DNA of 43,465 bases from CAZCBN01 sp964496975 (lineage in GTDB: Bacteria; Planctomycetota; Phycisphaerae; Phycisphaerales; UBA1924): the NCBI GenBank assembly GCA_964496975.1, contig CAZCBN010000010.1, positions 1 through 43,465 on the forward strand, read 5' to 3'. Shown in pieces: positions 29,204 to 35,971 of the stretch. The notes below the pieces were generated by a model. That model was not told where the DNA came from, did no database searches, and worked only from the letters and a program-made list of their open reading frames with translations. Both the position numbers and the translations under genes were made by a program. Each line of letters opens with the position of its first letter. Within the stretch, counting starts at the first letter, position 1.

Positions 29204-29569
29204 CTGCAAATGTATCCGGGCGGCCGACGCTCCGGCCCCAACGGGCACGCAGAGCGTGATCCAACGCAGCCGCGTTGGGATGCGGCCATCACCGCGATGC
29301 GACAAGCGCGCGACGGCCCTTCTCGCCGTGACCCGATCAACATCCGCCGCCTGCACGCAACGCCATCGGGCGGAGTCGCCACCATCGACGCATCACACGC
29401 CCAAAGCGACCGACGCCACAGCCCGTCTCGCACGAATGCGGACGCCTGCCCCAAAGATCCCAAACTCACCGCGAACCGCCGCGCCTCCCGCGAAGAATCC
29501 GCGGGCAAGCGGCCTTCGGCGCGGGGTGCGGCGGGTGGCGCCGACCACCCGCCGCGATAGCATGGGGTC
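29204..29569. other. Divergent intergenic region
   Basis: About 366 nt between the oxidoreductase (minus) and the small membrane protein (plus). It presumably holds both promoters. I see no confident promoter, hairpin or small gene; open frames are shadows. Confidence 0.35.
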
Positions 29570-29872
29570 ATGAGCAGCGTCGTCATCATCTTGCTCAGGC
29601 AGCGAGATTTGGTCGATCGCTTTCGTGACGCTGGCGCCACATCGGCGGAAGCCGCGAAGCCTCTGAGCGACATCGGCGTCAGAATGGGGTTCATCTTTTC
29701 ACGCCTGAGTGCTCGGGGCGTGTTCGTGCACGCCGGCGGCGACCGCTGGTGGCACGACGCCGCCGCCTGGAACCACTATCGCGACGGCCAGGGGAGGCGG
29801 CTCCTGATCGCTGCCGTCGTGATCAGCGCGATCAGCCTCCTCCTGTTGTGCACGGTGAAGATGTTCCTGTGA
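29570..29872 (+). CDS. Small C-terminally anchored membrane protein
   Basis: A 100-residue protein that I do not recognise. It has a soluble N-terminal part with a helical stretch, an aromatic segment (GDRWWHDAAAWNHYRDGQG) and one C-terminal transmembrane helix (about residues 79-97, LLIAAVVISAISLLLLCTV). This predicts a cytoplasmic domain anchored at the C-terminus. The upstream Shine-Dalgarno sequence is weak (GGGG about 3 nt before ATG). It is the last host gene before the tRNA-Gly element. Confidence 0.65.
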   Translation: MSSVVIILLRQRDLVDRFRDAGATSAEAAKPLSDIGVRMGFIFSRLSARGVFVHAGGDRWWHDAAAWNHYRDGQGRRLLIAAVVISAISLLLLCTVKMFL

Positions 29873-30568
29873 ACCCAGCCACCGCGGCCCGATTGCACAA
29901 CCGGCGTCGCAACGCGCGTCGCCCGACCGACCTCGTGCGCCGCCAAACCGCACGCTCTCCAGCGGCCGCGCCGAGCTCGCCAGCGCCCAGCGTGGCACGC
30001 AAGTCCGCGCCGCGAATGTCCGGCCGTGTGGTCGGGCACCGTGGAGATGTGACGCGTCGACTGGACCTTCTACGGATCGGCAACGCCCGGCTCGGGTGGA
30101 CGTCTTGGAGGCTGACGGAAAGCCGTTGAAGGTCGCCGAGGACAGGCGTAAACGGGTCAAGACACCGATGGTGGTGGAGGATCACGACGCGCGCGTGATG
30201 CAAAGACACGCCCTACGGACCACCCTGGGGACGCAACCGGCCCGCGACCGAGTGACGCCCCAAGTCGCCGAAGGAATCGTACAGCGCGGGGACTACCGGA
30301 CCACGTTGAAACACGACACCTTGGCGGGCCTGACCGATACGGCTGCGGCGATGGATCGTCTCCGGGACATCTCGCCCGAGCGGCAAGCGGACGCGTCGAC
30401 CGAGCCACGGAGTCGACCCGACCGGCCCCCAGCGATTCCGCCATCAGTTCGAGCGAGAATCGGGGCGGGAACGCGCGGCATCGCGCGAGGAAGTGACGAT
30501 CGGGCGCGATCGGCACAGAAACGACAGGCCCGACCATCGCCGGGGTGTTCGCGGAATCCGCGGAGTTT
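29873..30568. other. Gene-poor flank of the integrated element
   Basis: About 700 nt between the small membrane protein and the left attachment repeat. Open frames on both strands exist, but one crosses the attachment repeat and none has a recognisable motif or a ribosome binding site. A short palindrome (CGCGGAATCCGCG, about 30551-30563) next to the repeat may be part of the original tRNA-Gly terminator, displaced by the insertion. Confidence 0.45.
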
Positions 30569-30617
30569 TCCGAAGAGCGGGCGATCGGGATCGAACCGAC
30601 GACATTCAGTTTGGGAA
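30569..30617 (-). repeat. Distal attachment repeat: displaced 3' half of tRNA-Gly
   Basis: A 49-bp direct repeat of 34361-34409 with one mismatch (T at 30610 versus C at 34402). It includes the tRNA anticodon loop, T arm, 3' acceptor strand and 7 nt of 3' flank. This is the hallmark of integration by a tyrosine recombinase into a tRNA gene; this copy is the original tRNA 3' end left at the far side of the insertion. Confidence 0.9.
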
Positions 30618-30729
30618 TGGTGGCCATTCTATCGAATTTCCCGTAGAAAAGGCAACATTGCAAAGCGACCCCAGCACCGGCCCCAGCACTCTGTGCGCCG
30701 GAACTGACGATTTCCGACAACTCCAGACG

Positions 30730-31260
30730 ATGCTCGGAACATGGTCGCTCGTGAGTCCAACCGCTCGGTTGGCGTTCCTGGGACTGCTCGTCCGCATGCT
30801 CAGGAAACTGCCTGTTTCTCCGGCCCAAAGTGAAACCCAACCCGTCTCCGCTCAGCCCCTCCCCACCGCCCCTCCCCCCGCTTCAGAAACAGGTCGAGAG
30901 GATGTCCAAGCCATCGTCGTCCGGCGTGATCGCCCCTCCGAAATCACCAGCAGTGGTCCCAGCAGGGAGATCGTCCTGAGCGAAGACGACGGAGCCGACG
31001 AGGATGCTGAGGAGGATGACGAAGACGAGGCCGTCGAGGAACCCAAACCGACCGCCCGAAGCGTTCTGCGACGACTGAACATCAGCTTCCACCCCGAGAA
31101 GCGAAGGTACTACGTCCGTGTGTTTCGACACGGAAAGACCCATTGGGCAGGCTATTTCGACACTCCGGAGGTCGCTGCCGAAGCCGCCGTCAAGCTCCGA
31201 GAGCGGCTCCGTCTGCCCTTCCTGCCTGTATGGCTCCGACGTCCGCCGAAGGCCGAATGA
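30730..31260 (+). CDS. AP2-like DNA-binding protein of the element
   Basis: A 176-residue protein. The N-terminal third is helical and basic, then comes a Pro-rich stretch and a very acidic linker (EDDGADEDAEEDDEDEAVEE at about 91-110). The C-terminal 55 residues match the bacterial AP2 fold: LNISFHPEKRRYYVRVFRHG, then THWAGYFDTPEVAAEAAVKL. AP2 domains in bacteria are usually DNA-binding parts of mobile-element proteins such as homing endonucleases and integrases. No nuclease domain is seen here, so it may be a regulator or accessory factor. The frame is open upstream to 30493 but would cross the attachment repeat, so an internal start is needed. ATG 30730 is the first good candidate; the exact start is uncertain. 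Confidence 0.65.
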   Translation: MLGTWSLVSPTARLAFLGLLVRMLRKLPVSPAQSETQPVSAQPLPTAPPPASETGREDVQAIVVRRDRPSEITSSGPSREIVLSEDDGADEDAEEDDEDEAVEEPKPTARSVLRRLNISFHPEKRRYYVRVFRHGKTHWAGYFDTPEVAAEAAVKLRERLRLPFLPVWLRRPPKAE

Positions 31261-31297
31261 TTGCGCGCCCAAAGCGAGCGTCAGGTGTCTGTCAGCA

Positions 31298-31336
31298 GGA
31301 TCGAACTCTCGACATTCAGACAGGGCAACTGAATGT
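31298..31336 (-). repeat. Degenerate third copy of the tRNA-derived att sequence
   Basis: GGATCGAAC and CGACATTCAG occur with the same spacing as in the two flanking repeats (19 of the last 22 positions match). An 8-bp perfect hairpin (ACATTCAG / CTGAATGT, 9-nt loop) follows, where the tRNA anticodon arm would be. On the minus strand it therefore resembles the anticodon arm plus T loop of a tRNA without its acceptor or 5' half. It lies between the AP2-like gene and the excisionase-like gene. It may be a relic of an older integration or a cis-acting site. Confidence 0.5.
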
Positions 31337-31367
31337 GGCGGGCAACGGCGCTCCCAAGGAGACGATC

Positions 31368-31730
31368 ATGGAGTCCACTCTCACTGAGGAAGAGGCGGTC
31401 CGCCAGTTTGCTGCTGCAACGCACGGACTGCTCAAGACGTTTCGAGCAGCGGACAACTCTCGGCTTGTCGCAGAGATTCGTCGCATCGGTAGGGAGGCCC
31501 ACGAGTCCGAGGTTGCCAGCTTCCAGAACCAGCAGGCAGCCAAGCCAATGCTGCTCAACGTTCGGCAAGCTGCGAAGAGCCTGTCGATCTCTCCCGGGAC
31601 TCTCTTCAATCTGACCGCTCCTCGGGGACCGATTCCAGCGGTCAAGATCGGCGCTCGTGTCTGCTATGCGGTGACCGATCTCGAAAAGGCGATTGAGACG
31701 CTCAAGGTGAGTCCGAGGTCAGCGACGTAG
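31368..31730 (+). CDS. Excisionase-like HTH protein
   Basis: A 120-residue protein. The N-terminal half is helical (EEEAVRQFAAATHGLLKTFR). The C-terminal half has a MerR/HTH_17-like winged helix (LLNVRQAAKSLSISPGTLFN, GPIPAVKIGARVCYAVTDLE) typical of excisionases and small recombination directionality factors. ATG 31368 follows AAGGAG at 7 nt, an unusually clear ribosome binding site, which rules out the longer upstream frame. Its position in a tRNA-borne element next to an integrase supports a role in excision or in controlling the integrase. Confidence 0.75.
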   Translation: MESTLTEEEAVRQFAAATHGLLKTFRAADNSRLVAEIRRIGREAHESEVASFQNQQAAKPMLLNVRQAAKSLSISPGTLFNLTAPRGPIPAVKIGARVCYAVTDLEKAIETLKVSPRSAT

Positions 31731-31897
31731 CCGCACGTTTCTCATCGCTCAGGCTGGCTCAGAGTGTGTCCCGGATCGGAGTTCCGAGGCAATAGGCCTT
31801 CAAACATGCTGACTCGGTTGGCTCTGTCATGCAGATCGAATGTGCGCATGTGAGTCCACTGGGCTGGTGCGGGCGGCGACCAGAGTCGAAATCTAGC

Positions 31898-32725
31898 CTA
31901 TTCGGTTTGTACCTCAATCATGAGACCATTCAGATCGGCGTCGTAGCACCCCGAGTAGGTTTTATGCGCCGAACTCGGAAACGTCTCCTTGAACATCTCG
32001 TTGTACACCGGCTGAAAGTACCGAATGAGTCCAGCTTCTGCAAAATTGATCTGCTCCTGCTCCGATGGTGGATGCCTCACCGTCTGAAGTAGGTGACTCA
32101 GATCTTCGTCTGGCGATGTCCGGGTAGGCTTGGTCGGATCCATGCTGATGAAGAGCAGGGCCTTGACGCAGCACAAGACTATCCAGATGTCCATCTCCGG
32201 AGACCTGCTGATCGACTCTGCGTAGATTGCTTGCAAGGTCGAGTGGCGTTGGAGCCGCTCGGGTGCTGTGCGACTTCCTTGATCTCCATAGGACTGTCCG
32301 ATGTATAACACTTCCAGGTCTCGTTGGTCTTGTCGTGCGTCCTTTGCAAATAGCAGCAAGTGGGCAACCTTGCCGCTATAAACAACGCCATGCTCAGGCC
32401 GCACAAACTCAAACTCGGTAAACGGATAAACGCTGTTAACGGTCAGATCTTCGCCGAAATCGTTTGGGGCAGAAAACAGGACAGCTTCGGTGCGTTGGCC
32501 GTAGTTGATGACCAACTTGAACGAGATCGTCTCCTTGCTCACGGACACCGTGGCGGTGTCGAGGGTTACCCGTGGTCTACGACAGATCATGTAGATGTGG
32601 CATGGATGCTCAGCATCAAACCACTCGCCGATCTCGGGACGGGCAAGATCGCCCTGCTGAGCCAGGAGTATGCGTTGAATCAGCGCATTCATGGCGAGTT
32701 CGGAGATGTACTCGCGGTTTGTCAT
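31898..32725 (-). CDS. GIY-YIG-like protein, element cargo
   Basis: A 275-residue protein of AT-richer composition than the host. The N-terminal half (about 1-130) is beta-rich and unrecognised. The C-terminal half has LEVLYIGQSYGDQGSRTAPE, then RLQRHSTLQAIYAES, and NFAEAGLIRYFQPVYNEMFK, which fit the YIG, Arg/His and catalytic Glu-Asn positions of a GIY-YIG nuclease fold. The last 20 residues (TYSGCYDADLNGLMIEVQTE) seem an added module. It might be a nuclease cargo, such as a defence protein, but activity is inferred only from the motif pattern. Start at ATG 32725; ATG 32800 upstream is less likely. It lies 75 nt from the integrase stop on the same strand. Confidence 0.6.
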   Translation of the reverse strand: MTNREYISELAMNALIQRILLAQQGDLARPEIGEWFDAEHPCHIYMICRRPRVTLDTATVSVSKETISFKLVINYGQRTEAVLFSAPNDFGEDLTVNSVYPFTEFEFVRPEHGVVYSGKVAHLLLFAKDARQDQRDLEVLYIGQSYGDQGSRTAPERLQRHSTLQAIYAESISRSPEMDIWIVLCCVKALLFISMDPTKPTRTSPDEDLSHLLQTVRHPPSEQEQINFAEAGLIRYFQPVYNEMFKETFPSSAHKTYSGCYDADLNGLMIEVQTE

Positions 32726-32800
32726 GCCAACAGCATAACGGCATTGCCCAGCCCTCGCCCCAAGCGGTGGACCGCCAACCCCAGCGAACCGTGGCGTCAA

Positions 32801-34164
32801 TTAGTACGCCATCCGCTCCGCCGATGCCCAAAGCTCATCCGGCGTCCGCTGCACATATCGCCTAGTGGTATCGAGACTCGCATGCCCCATCAGCGCTGCC
32901 AGGGCAACGAGATCGTTCTGGTTGGCTTCGAGGAACTGCCGCCCAAAGCAGTGACGCAGCAAGTGTGGGTGGATCTTGACACCCGTGATCGCTGAGTACT
33001 TCGAGAACAACGCTCGGACGCCCTTCGTCGTCAGCGGTCCCCGCTCTCCGAGAAACACAAAGGGAAGGCTCAGATCGCCCCGAGTCTGGAAGTAGCTTTC
33101 CACACTTCTGCGCGCAGGAAGAGGAATCGGCACCCGACGCTGCTTGTTGCCCTTGCCGTTGCGGACCGTCAGCCAGCCAGACCGGTCGCCGAGTTCGAGA
33201 TCTCGTTCTTCGAGCGCCACAAGCTCAGAGACCCGAAGGCCGCAGTAGAGGAGCATTGAGAAGATGCAAGCGGCCCGAGGGTCCAGCGTCGGAGGAACGT
33301 GCACGTGGCGAGGCAGCGGCGGAGGAGCTGGGCGATGGAGTCGGTGGATCGGTGCTGCCTTGGGTCCTTTGCGCGGGGGAAGGCCCATTCGTCTGGGAGG
33401 AGGGGCTTCCAGTGGCGATCGAGGATGTTGAGCGCGGGCTGTGGGAGAAAGATTCGACGCGGGGAACCCGGTCGATGGCGGGCGGTCTTGTGACGATCGA
33501 GCCTGAGCCAGGCCCCGCTCGTGGAGGTGTGTTCGATGAAGGCGAAGCGGATGCGGAGCAGCTCGTCGGGCCTCGCCCCGGTGAGCACGAGCAAGAGCAC
33601 GAAGTCTCGGGCGAGCGGGGAGAGGAAGGGGAGCGTCGCGCGGACGGTGGCGGCGAAGGCCTCGGCGTCTTCGGGGAAGCGGAAGGCGGAGCGGGCGCCG
33701 CGTCCTGGTGCGGGCCTGGTGAGCGCCGCGGGTGTGGCGGGTGCGCCGATGGCGGAGACGTCGACGCCGGCGGCGGAGGTTGCGAAGCCTCGGACGCTGC
33801 GGGAAGTGGCGGAGGGGAACGTCTCGGGCTCGTCGGCTTCTGGGGAGGTGAAGCGGGGTCGGAAGGTCTGACAGCGAACAAGGGTCGTCGCGCGGACGTG
33901 CTCGAACTCGACGGCCCAGCGGAGGAAGCGGAGCCAGTAGGCCCAGACCTTCCGTCGATATCCGGGGCTTCGGCGTGCGTCGGCTTCGAGCTCGCGGAGC
34001 CCTCTTCGGATGCTGGCGGCGTCGAGGTTGTCGACGAGCTGGACGAAGAGGGCGAGTGCGGAACGAATGTTCGACGGCTCGCGGGAGGTGTAGACCTGGT
34101 CCGCGTGGGCGATGTACCGCGCGACGACGTCGGCGACGGCTCGCCTTCCTGGCGATGGGGTCAT
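32801..34164 (-). pseudogene. Broken, chimeric tyrosine integrase
   Basis: Two integrase parts lie in different frames. Part A (34164 to about 33290, frame continuing to a stop at 33169) has a core-binding SAM-like domain and the first half of a catalytic domain: box I LTGARPDEL, then the Lys region DRHKTARH. It lacks the H-x-x-R and Tyr part. Part B (about 33290 to 32801, shifted by -1) begins in the middle of another protein. It has a complete catalytic domain: box I CGLRVSELVAL, Lys in GKGNKQRRVPI, HLLRH, GHASLDTTRRYVQ with the nucleophile Tyr. Two box I motifs show these are two different integrases joined, not one frameshifted gene. Part A is host-like in GC, part B less so. Whether any active enzyme is made is unclear. 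Confidence 0.75.
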
Positions 34165-34260
34165 GCAGCGAATCCGGGTGCCCTTCACCGTCGGTGCCCG
34201 GGTGGGCGTTGAGCCCGGGCGCCGGCTCGGGTAGTGAATCCGAGCGCGGCGAAGATAGCA

Positions 34261-34291
34261 CAACGCCCCGGGTCACTACTCCGGGGCGTTG
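34261..34291. terminator. Perfect 11-bp inverted repeat between integrase and tRNA
   Basis: CAACGCCCCGG and CCGGGGCGTTG pair perfectly around a 9-nt loop. There is no clear T-tract on either side. It lies 77 nt downstream of the tRNA-Gly 3' end on the tRNA strand, so it is a candidate terminator for the tRNA, or an operator for the integrase whose candidate starts flank it. Confidence 0.5.
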
Positions 34292-34360
34292 CGCTGGTGC
34301 TCGTTCTCCGACGGTGAGGCGGACCCGCGAGCGAGCGGGTGGGAGGCCGGATTCAAGGCC

Positions 34361-34409
34361 TCCGAAGAGCGGGCGATCGGGATCGAACCGACGACATTCA
34401 GCTTGGGAA
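34361..34409 (-). repeat. tRNA-side attachment repeat
   Basis: A 49-bp direct repeat of 30569-30617 (one mismatch) that forms the 3' half of the intact tRNA-Gly gene plus 7 nt of flank. The element brought a near-identical 3' end, so the tRNA stays functional after integration. Confidence 0.9.
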
Positions 34410-34439
34410 GCTGACGTTCTACCGCTGAACTACGCCCGC
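34368..34439 (-). tRNA. tRNA-Gly(CCC)
   Basis: On the minus strand a complete cloverleaf is seen: acceptor GCGGGCG with CGCCCGC, D stem GTTC/GAAC with loop AGCGGTA, anticodon stem TCAGC/GCTGA with loop TTCCCAA, so anticodon CCC. The T stem GTCGG/CCGAT closes a TTCGATC loop with a wobble pair. The discriminator is U and no CCA is encoded. It is the integration target of the element on its 3' side. Confidence 0.93.
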
Positions 34440-34727
34440 GGCACTGCAGTATACGCCCCAAAGGCCCCCGAGTCAGCACGCCAGCAGCCCGGGCACCGGG
34501 GGCCGTCCACCGACCCAGCCGGAGCCGGCGAGCCGCGGAATGGCCTCGCCGCGACCGCCGCTGTGCTGCATGCCCCGGAACAGACTCCGCCTGCACCCGC
34601 CCGGCACTGCGTGCGCCGGCAACGGAGCCGCGCGAGGTCAGGCCTCGCCGACCGGCGCTGCCGCGCGGCACCGCAGCCGCGTCCGGGGTCAGCGGTTGGG
34701 GTCAGCTCTCGGGGAGAGCGTTGGCGA

Positions 34728-34955
34728 TCAGCTTGCCCGGTCCAGCGGCTGATTCCGCCGCGCGGCTTCCAGCACCGCCTCGAGGCGCGATGCGCACCGC
34801 TTGACCGACGCCCAACCGTTTCGACCCAATCGCTCCCACACATACCACGACCCGACACGGTCGACATCAGCCTTGAACGCACCAGCAGCGGACGTGGGCG
34901 TGACGCGCGAACTCGTCCCTGAATCGGCTCCATGCATCGGTGCGGCCTTTCGCAT
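34728..34955 (-). CDS. Possible small protein, unknown
   Basis: A 75-residue candidate that I do not recognise. Its C-terminal half (GSWYVWERLGRNGWASVKRC, LEAVLEAARRNQPL) has a Trp-rich then helical pattern that looks more protein-like than antisense frames nearby. A possible promoter lies just upstream. No ribosome binding site or homologous family is evident, so it may be spurious. Confidence 0.3.
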   Translation of the reverse strand: MRKAAPMHGADSGTSSRVTPTSAAGAFKADVDRVGSWYVWERLGRNGWASVKRCASRLEAVLEAARRNQPLDRAS

Positions 34956-34979
34956 GGGGATGGTGAGGTCCGACTGACC

Positions 34980-35008
34980 ACAGTACCAAAATGTCGGGTA
35001 CCAATCAA
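34980..35008 (-). promoter_or_regulatory. Possible sigma-70-like promoter in the AT-rich island
   Basis: On the minus strand TTGATT and TACTGT are separated by 17 nt. Matches to consensus are partial (4/6 and 3/6). It would serve the possible small gene at 34728-34955. Confidence 0.25.
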
Positions 35009-35092
35009 ATGTAAACGCTTTATTTTCCTGGTGCGGCCCAGAATTGAGAAAATGGACTGGTTGGACAATCTGGAAATATGTACAAAGAACGA

Positions 35093-35971
35093 TCAAATAT
35101 CGTCCAAAAATCGAACAGATTCCAGCCTCACCCATCCCTCCAAGCCGCCCCGCACCTGCACATGCAGCCATGTCCCCTGCCGATCGACCACCTCCGCCTC
35201 CACGCCGGGGCTGAGGGGCTCGGCGTAGACCGGCTCAAAGACCTCCACGCTCGGTCCGCGCAAAAGCTGCTCGCCCGGCTGAACGACCACCACCGCCGGC
35301 CGTGTTCCCACCGCCGCACGCTCGGCGAGCAGCAGGCCCGCGCCGAGCAACGCGACCGCGCCGCCCGTCACCGCGAGCACTCGGGCCCGCGCCGACGAGC
35401 GGGCGACCGCGGCCGCGGCCGCGCCGCACGCGATCAGCCACGCCGCGGCCGAGACGGAGGCGAGCAAGGGCCGGGGCACGCGGCCGCGCCAGAAGAGAAA
35501 CGCGTCGGCCGTGCGCGCGCCGAGCGTGGGCGGCGCCACGGTTCCCACGCGGCCCCGGGCAGCGGCGAGCATGTCGATCACCCGGCGATCACCCGGGTCG
35601 AGGCGTTCGGCCCGGCGAAGGTTTAGCACCGCGCGGCCGACATCGCCGCGCAGCAGGTGCGCTGCCCCCAGATTGGTGAGCACCGGGGCCGTGCGCGCGC
35701 CGTGGGCCTCGACAAGCTCGGTGTACGCCGCGATGCACTCGTCCATCGCGGCTTCCGCGGCGCGCCGGTCCTGGGAATACCGCTCGACCGCGCGGTCCCA
35801 CGCGGCCTCGGCCCGGGAGAGCAGTTCCTGCGCGGTCGGGGCCGCCGCAACTGAGGGCGCTGCCGCAAAGGCTGCAAGGGACGTCAGCGCCACGAGCACC
35901 AGCGCAAGCCAGCCGGGCGCCGGATATGCCGGACGTGTGGAGTGTGTGTGGTCGCGCGGGGCGGCGGTCAT
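35093..35971 (-). CDS. BatE-like TPR and SH3-domain membrane protein
   Basis: A 292-residue protein. Signal/anchor helix at about 20-43 (APGWLALVLVALTSLAAFAA), TPR-like repeats at about 45-145 (APVLTNLGAAHLLRGDVGRA, LNLRRAERLDPGDRRVIDML), two transmembrane helices (about 170-220) and a C-terminal SH3b-like domain (GPSVEVFEPVYAEPLSPGVE, then GLEGWVRLESVRFLD). This is the layout of BatE in Bat operons. Its ATG overlaps the batD stop by 4 nt (ATGA), so it is the last gene of the operon. It probably binds other Bat proteins at the periplasmic membrane face. Its last codons are in an AT-rich island. Confidence 0.8.
   Translation of the reverse strand: MTAAPRDHTHSTRPAYPAPGWLALVLVALTSLAAFAAAPSVAAAPTAQELLSRAEAAWDRAVERYSQDRRAAEAAMDECIAAYTELVEAHGARTAPVLTNLGAAHLLRGDVGRAVLNLRRAERLDPGDRRVIDMLAAARGRVGTVAPPTLGARTADAFLFWRGRVPRPLLASVSAAAWLIACGAAAAAVARSSARARVLAVTGGAVALLGAGLLLAERAAVGTRPAVVVVQPGEQLLRGPSVEVFEPVYAEPLSPGVEAEVVDRQGTWLHVQVRGGLEGWVRLESVRFLDDI

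Larger units (their letters stand above)
30618..34409. mobile_element. About 3.8-kb integrated element in tRNA-Gly(CCC)
   Basis: An element bounded by the 49-bp tRNA-derived direct repeats. Its contents from the distal to the tRNA side are an AP2-like protein, a degenerate tRNA-like sequence, an excisionase-like HTH protein, a GIY-YIG-like protein and a tyrosine integrase next to the tRNA. Composition from about 30.6 to 33.25 kb is visibly less GC-rich than the host, with mixed codon use; the part from 33.3 to 34.2 kb is host-like. There are no replication, capsid or conjugation genes, so it is a small integrative element or a remnant. Mobility is doubtful because the integrase reading frame is broken. 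Confidence 0.85.
34440..35092. other. Gene-poor region between tRNA-Gly and the Bat operon
   Basis: About 650 nt. It contains one doubtful small gene (34728-34955) and, from about 34973 to 35110, a sharply AT-richer island that runs into the last codons of the BatE-like gene. A repeated GTACCAA occurs twice in the island (starting at 34983 and 34998). The remainder, 34440-34727, is GC-rich with no recognisable feature. Confidence 0.45.

Noticed and set aside
30096..30707. 203-codon plus-strand frame crossing the left attachment repeat
   Set aside because: It runs across the junction between host and element, contains translated tRNA sequence, and has no recognisable motif.
32801..34276. Reading the integrase as one gene with programmed -1 frameshifting
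   Set aside because: Both halves carry their own box I and Lys motifs, so the joined product would have duplicated catalytic parts. A chimera or decay explains it better. I did not find a clear slippery heptamer.
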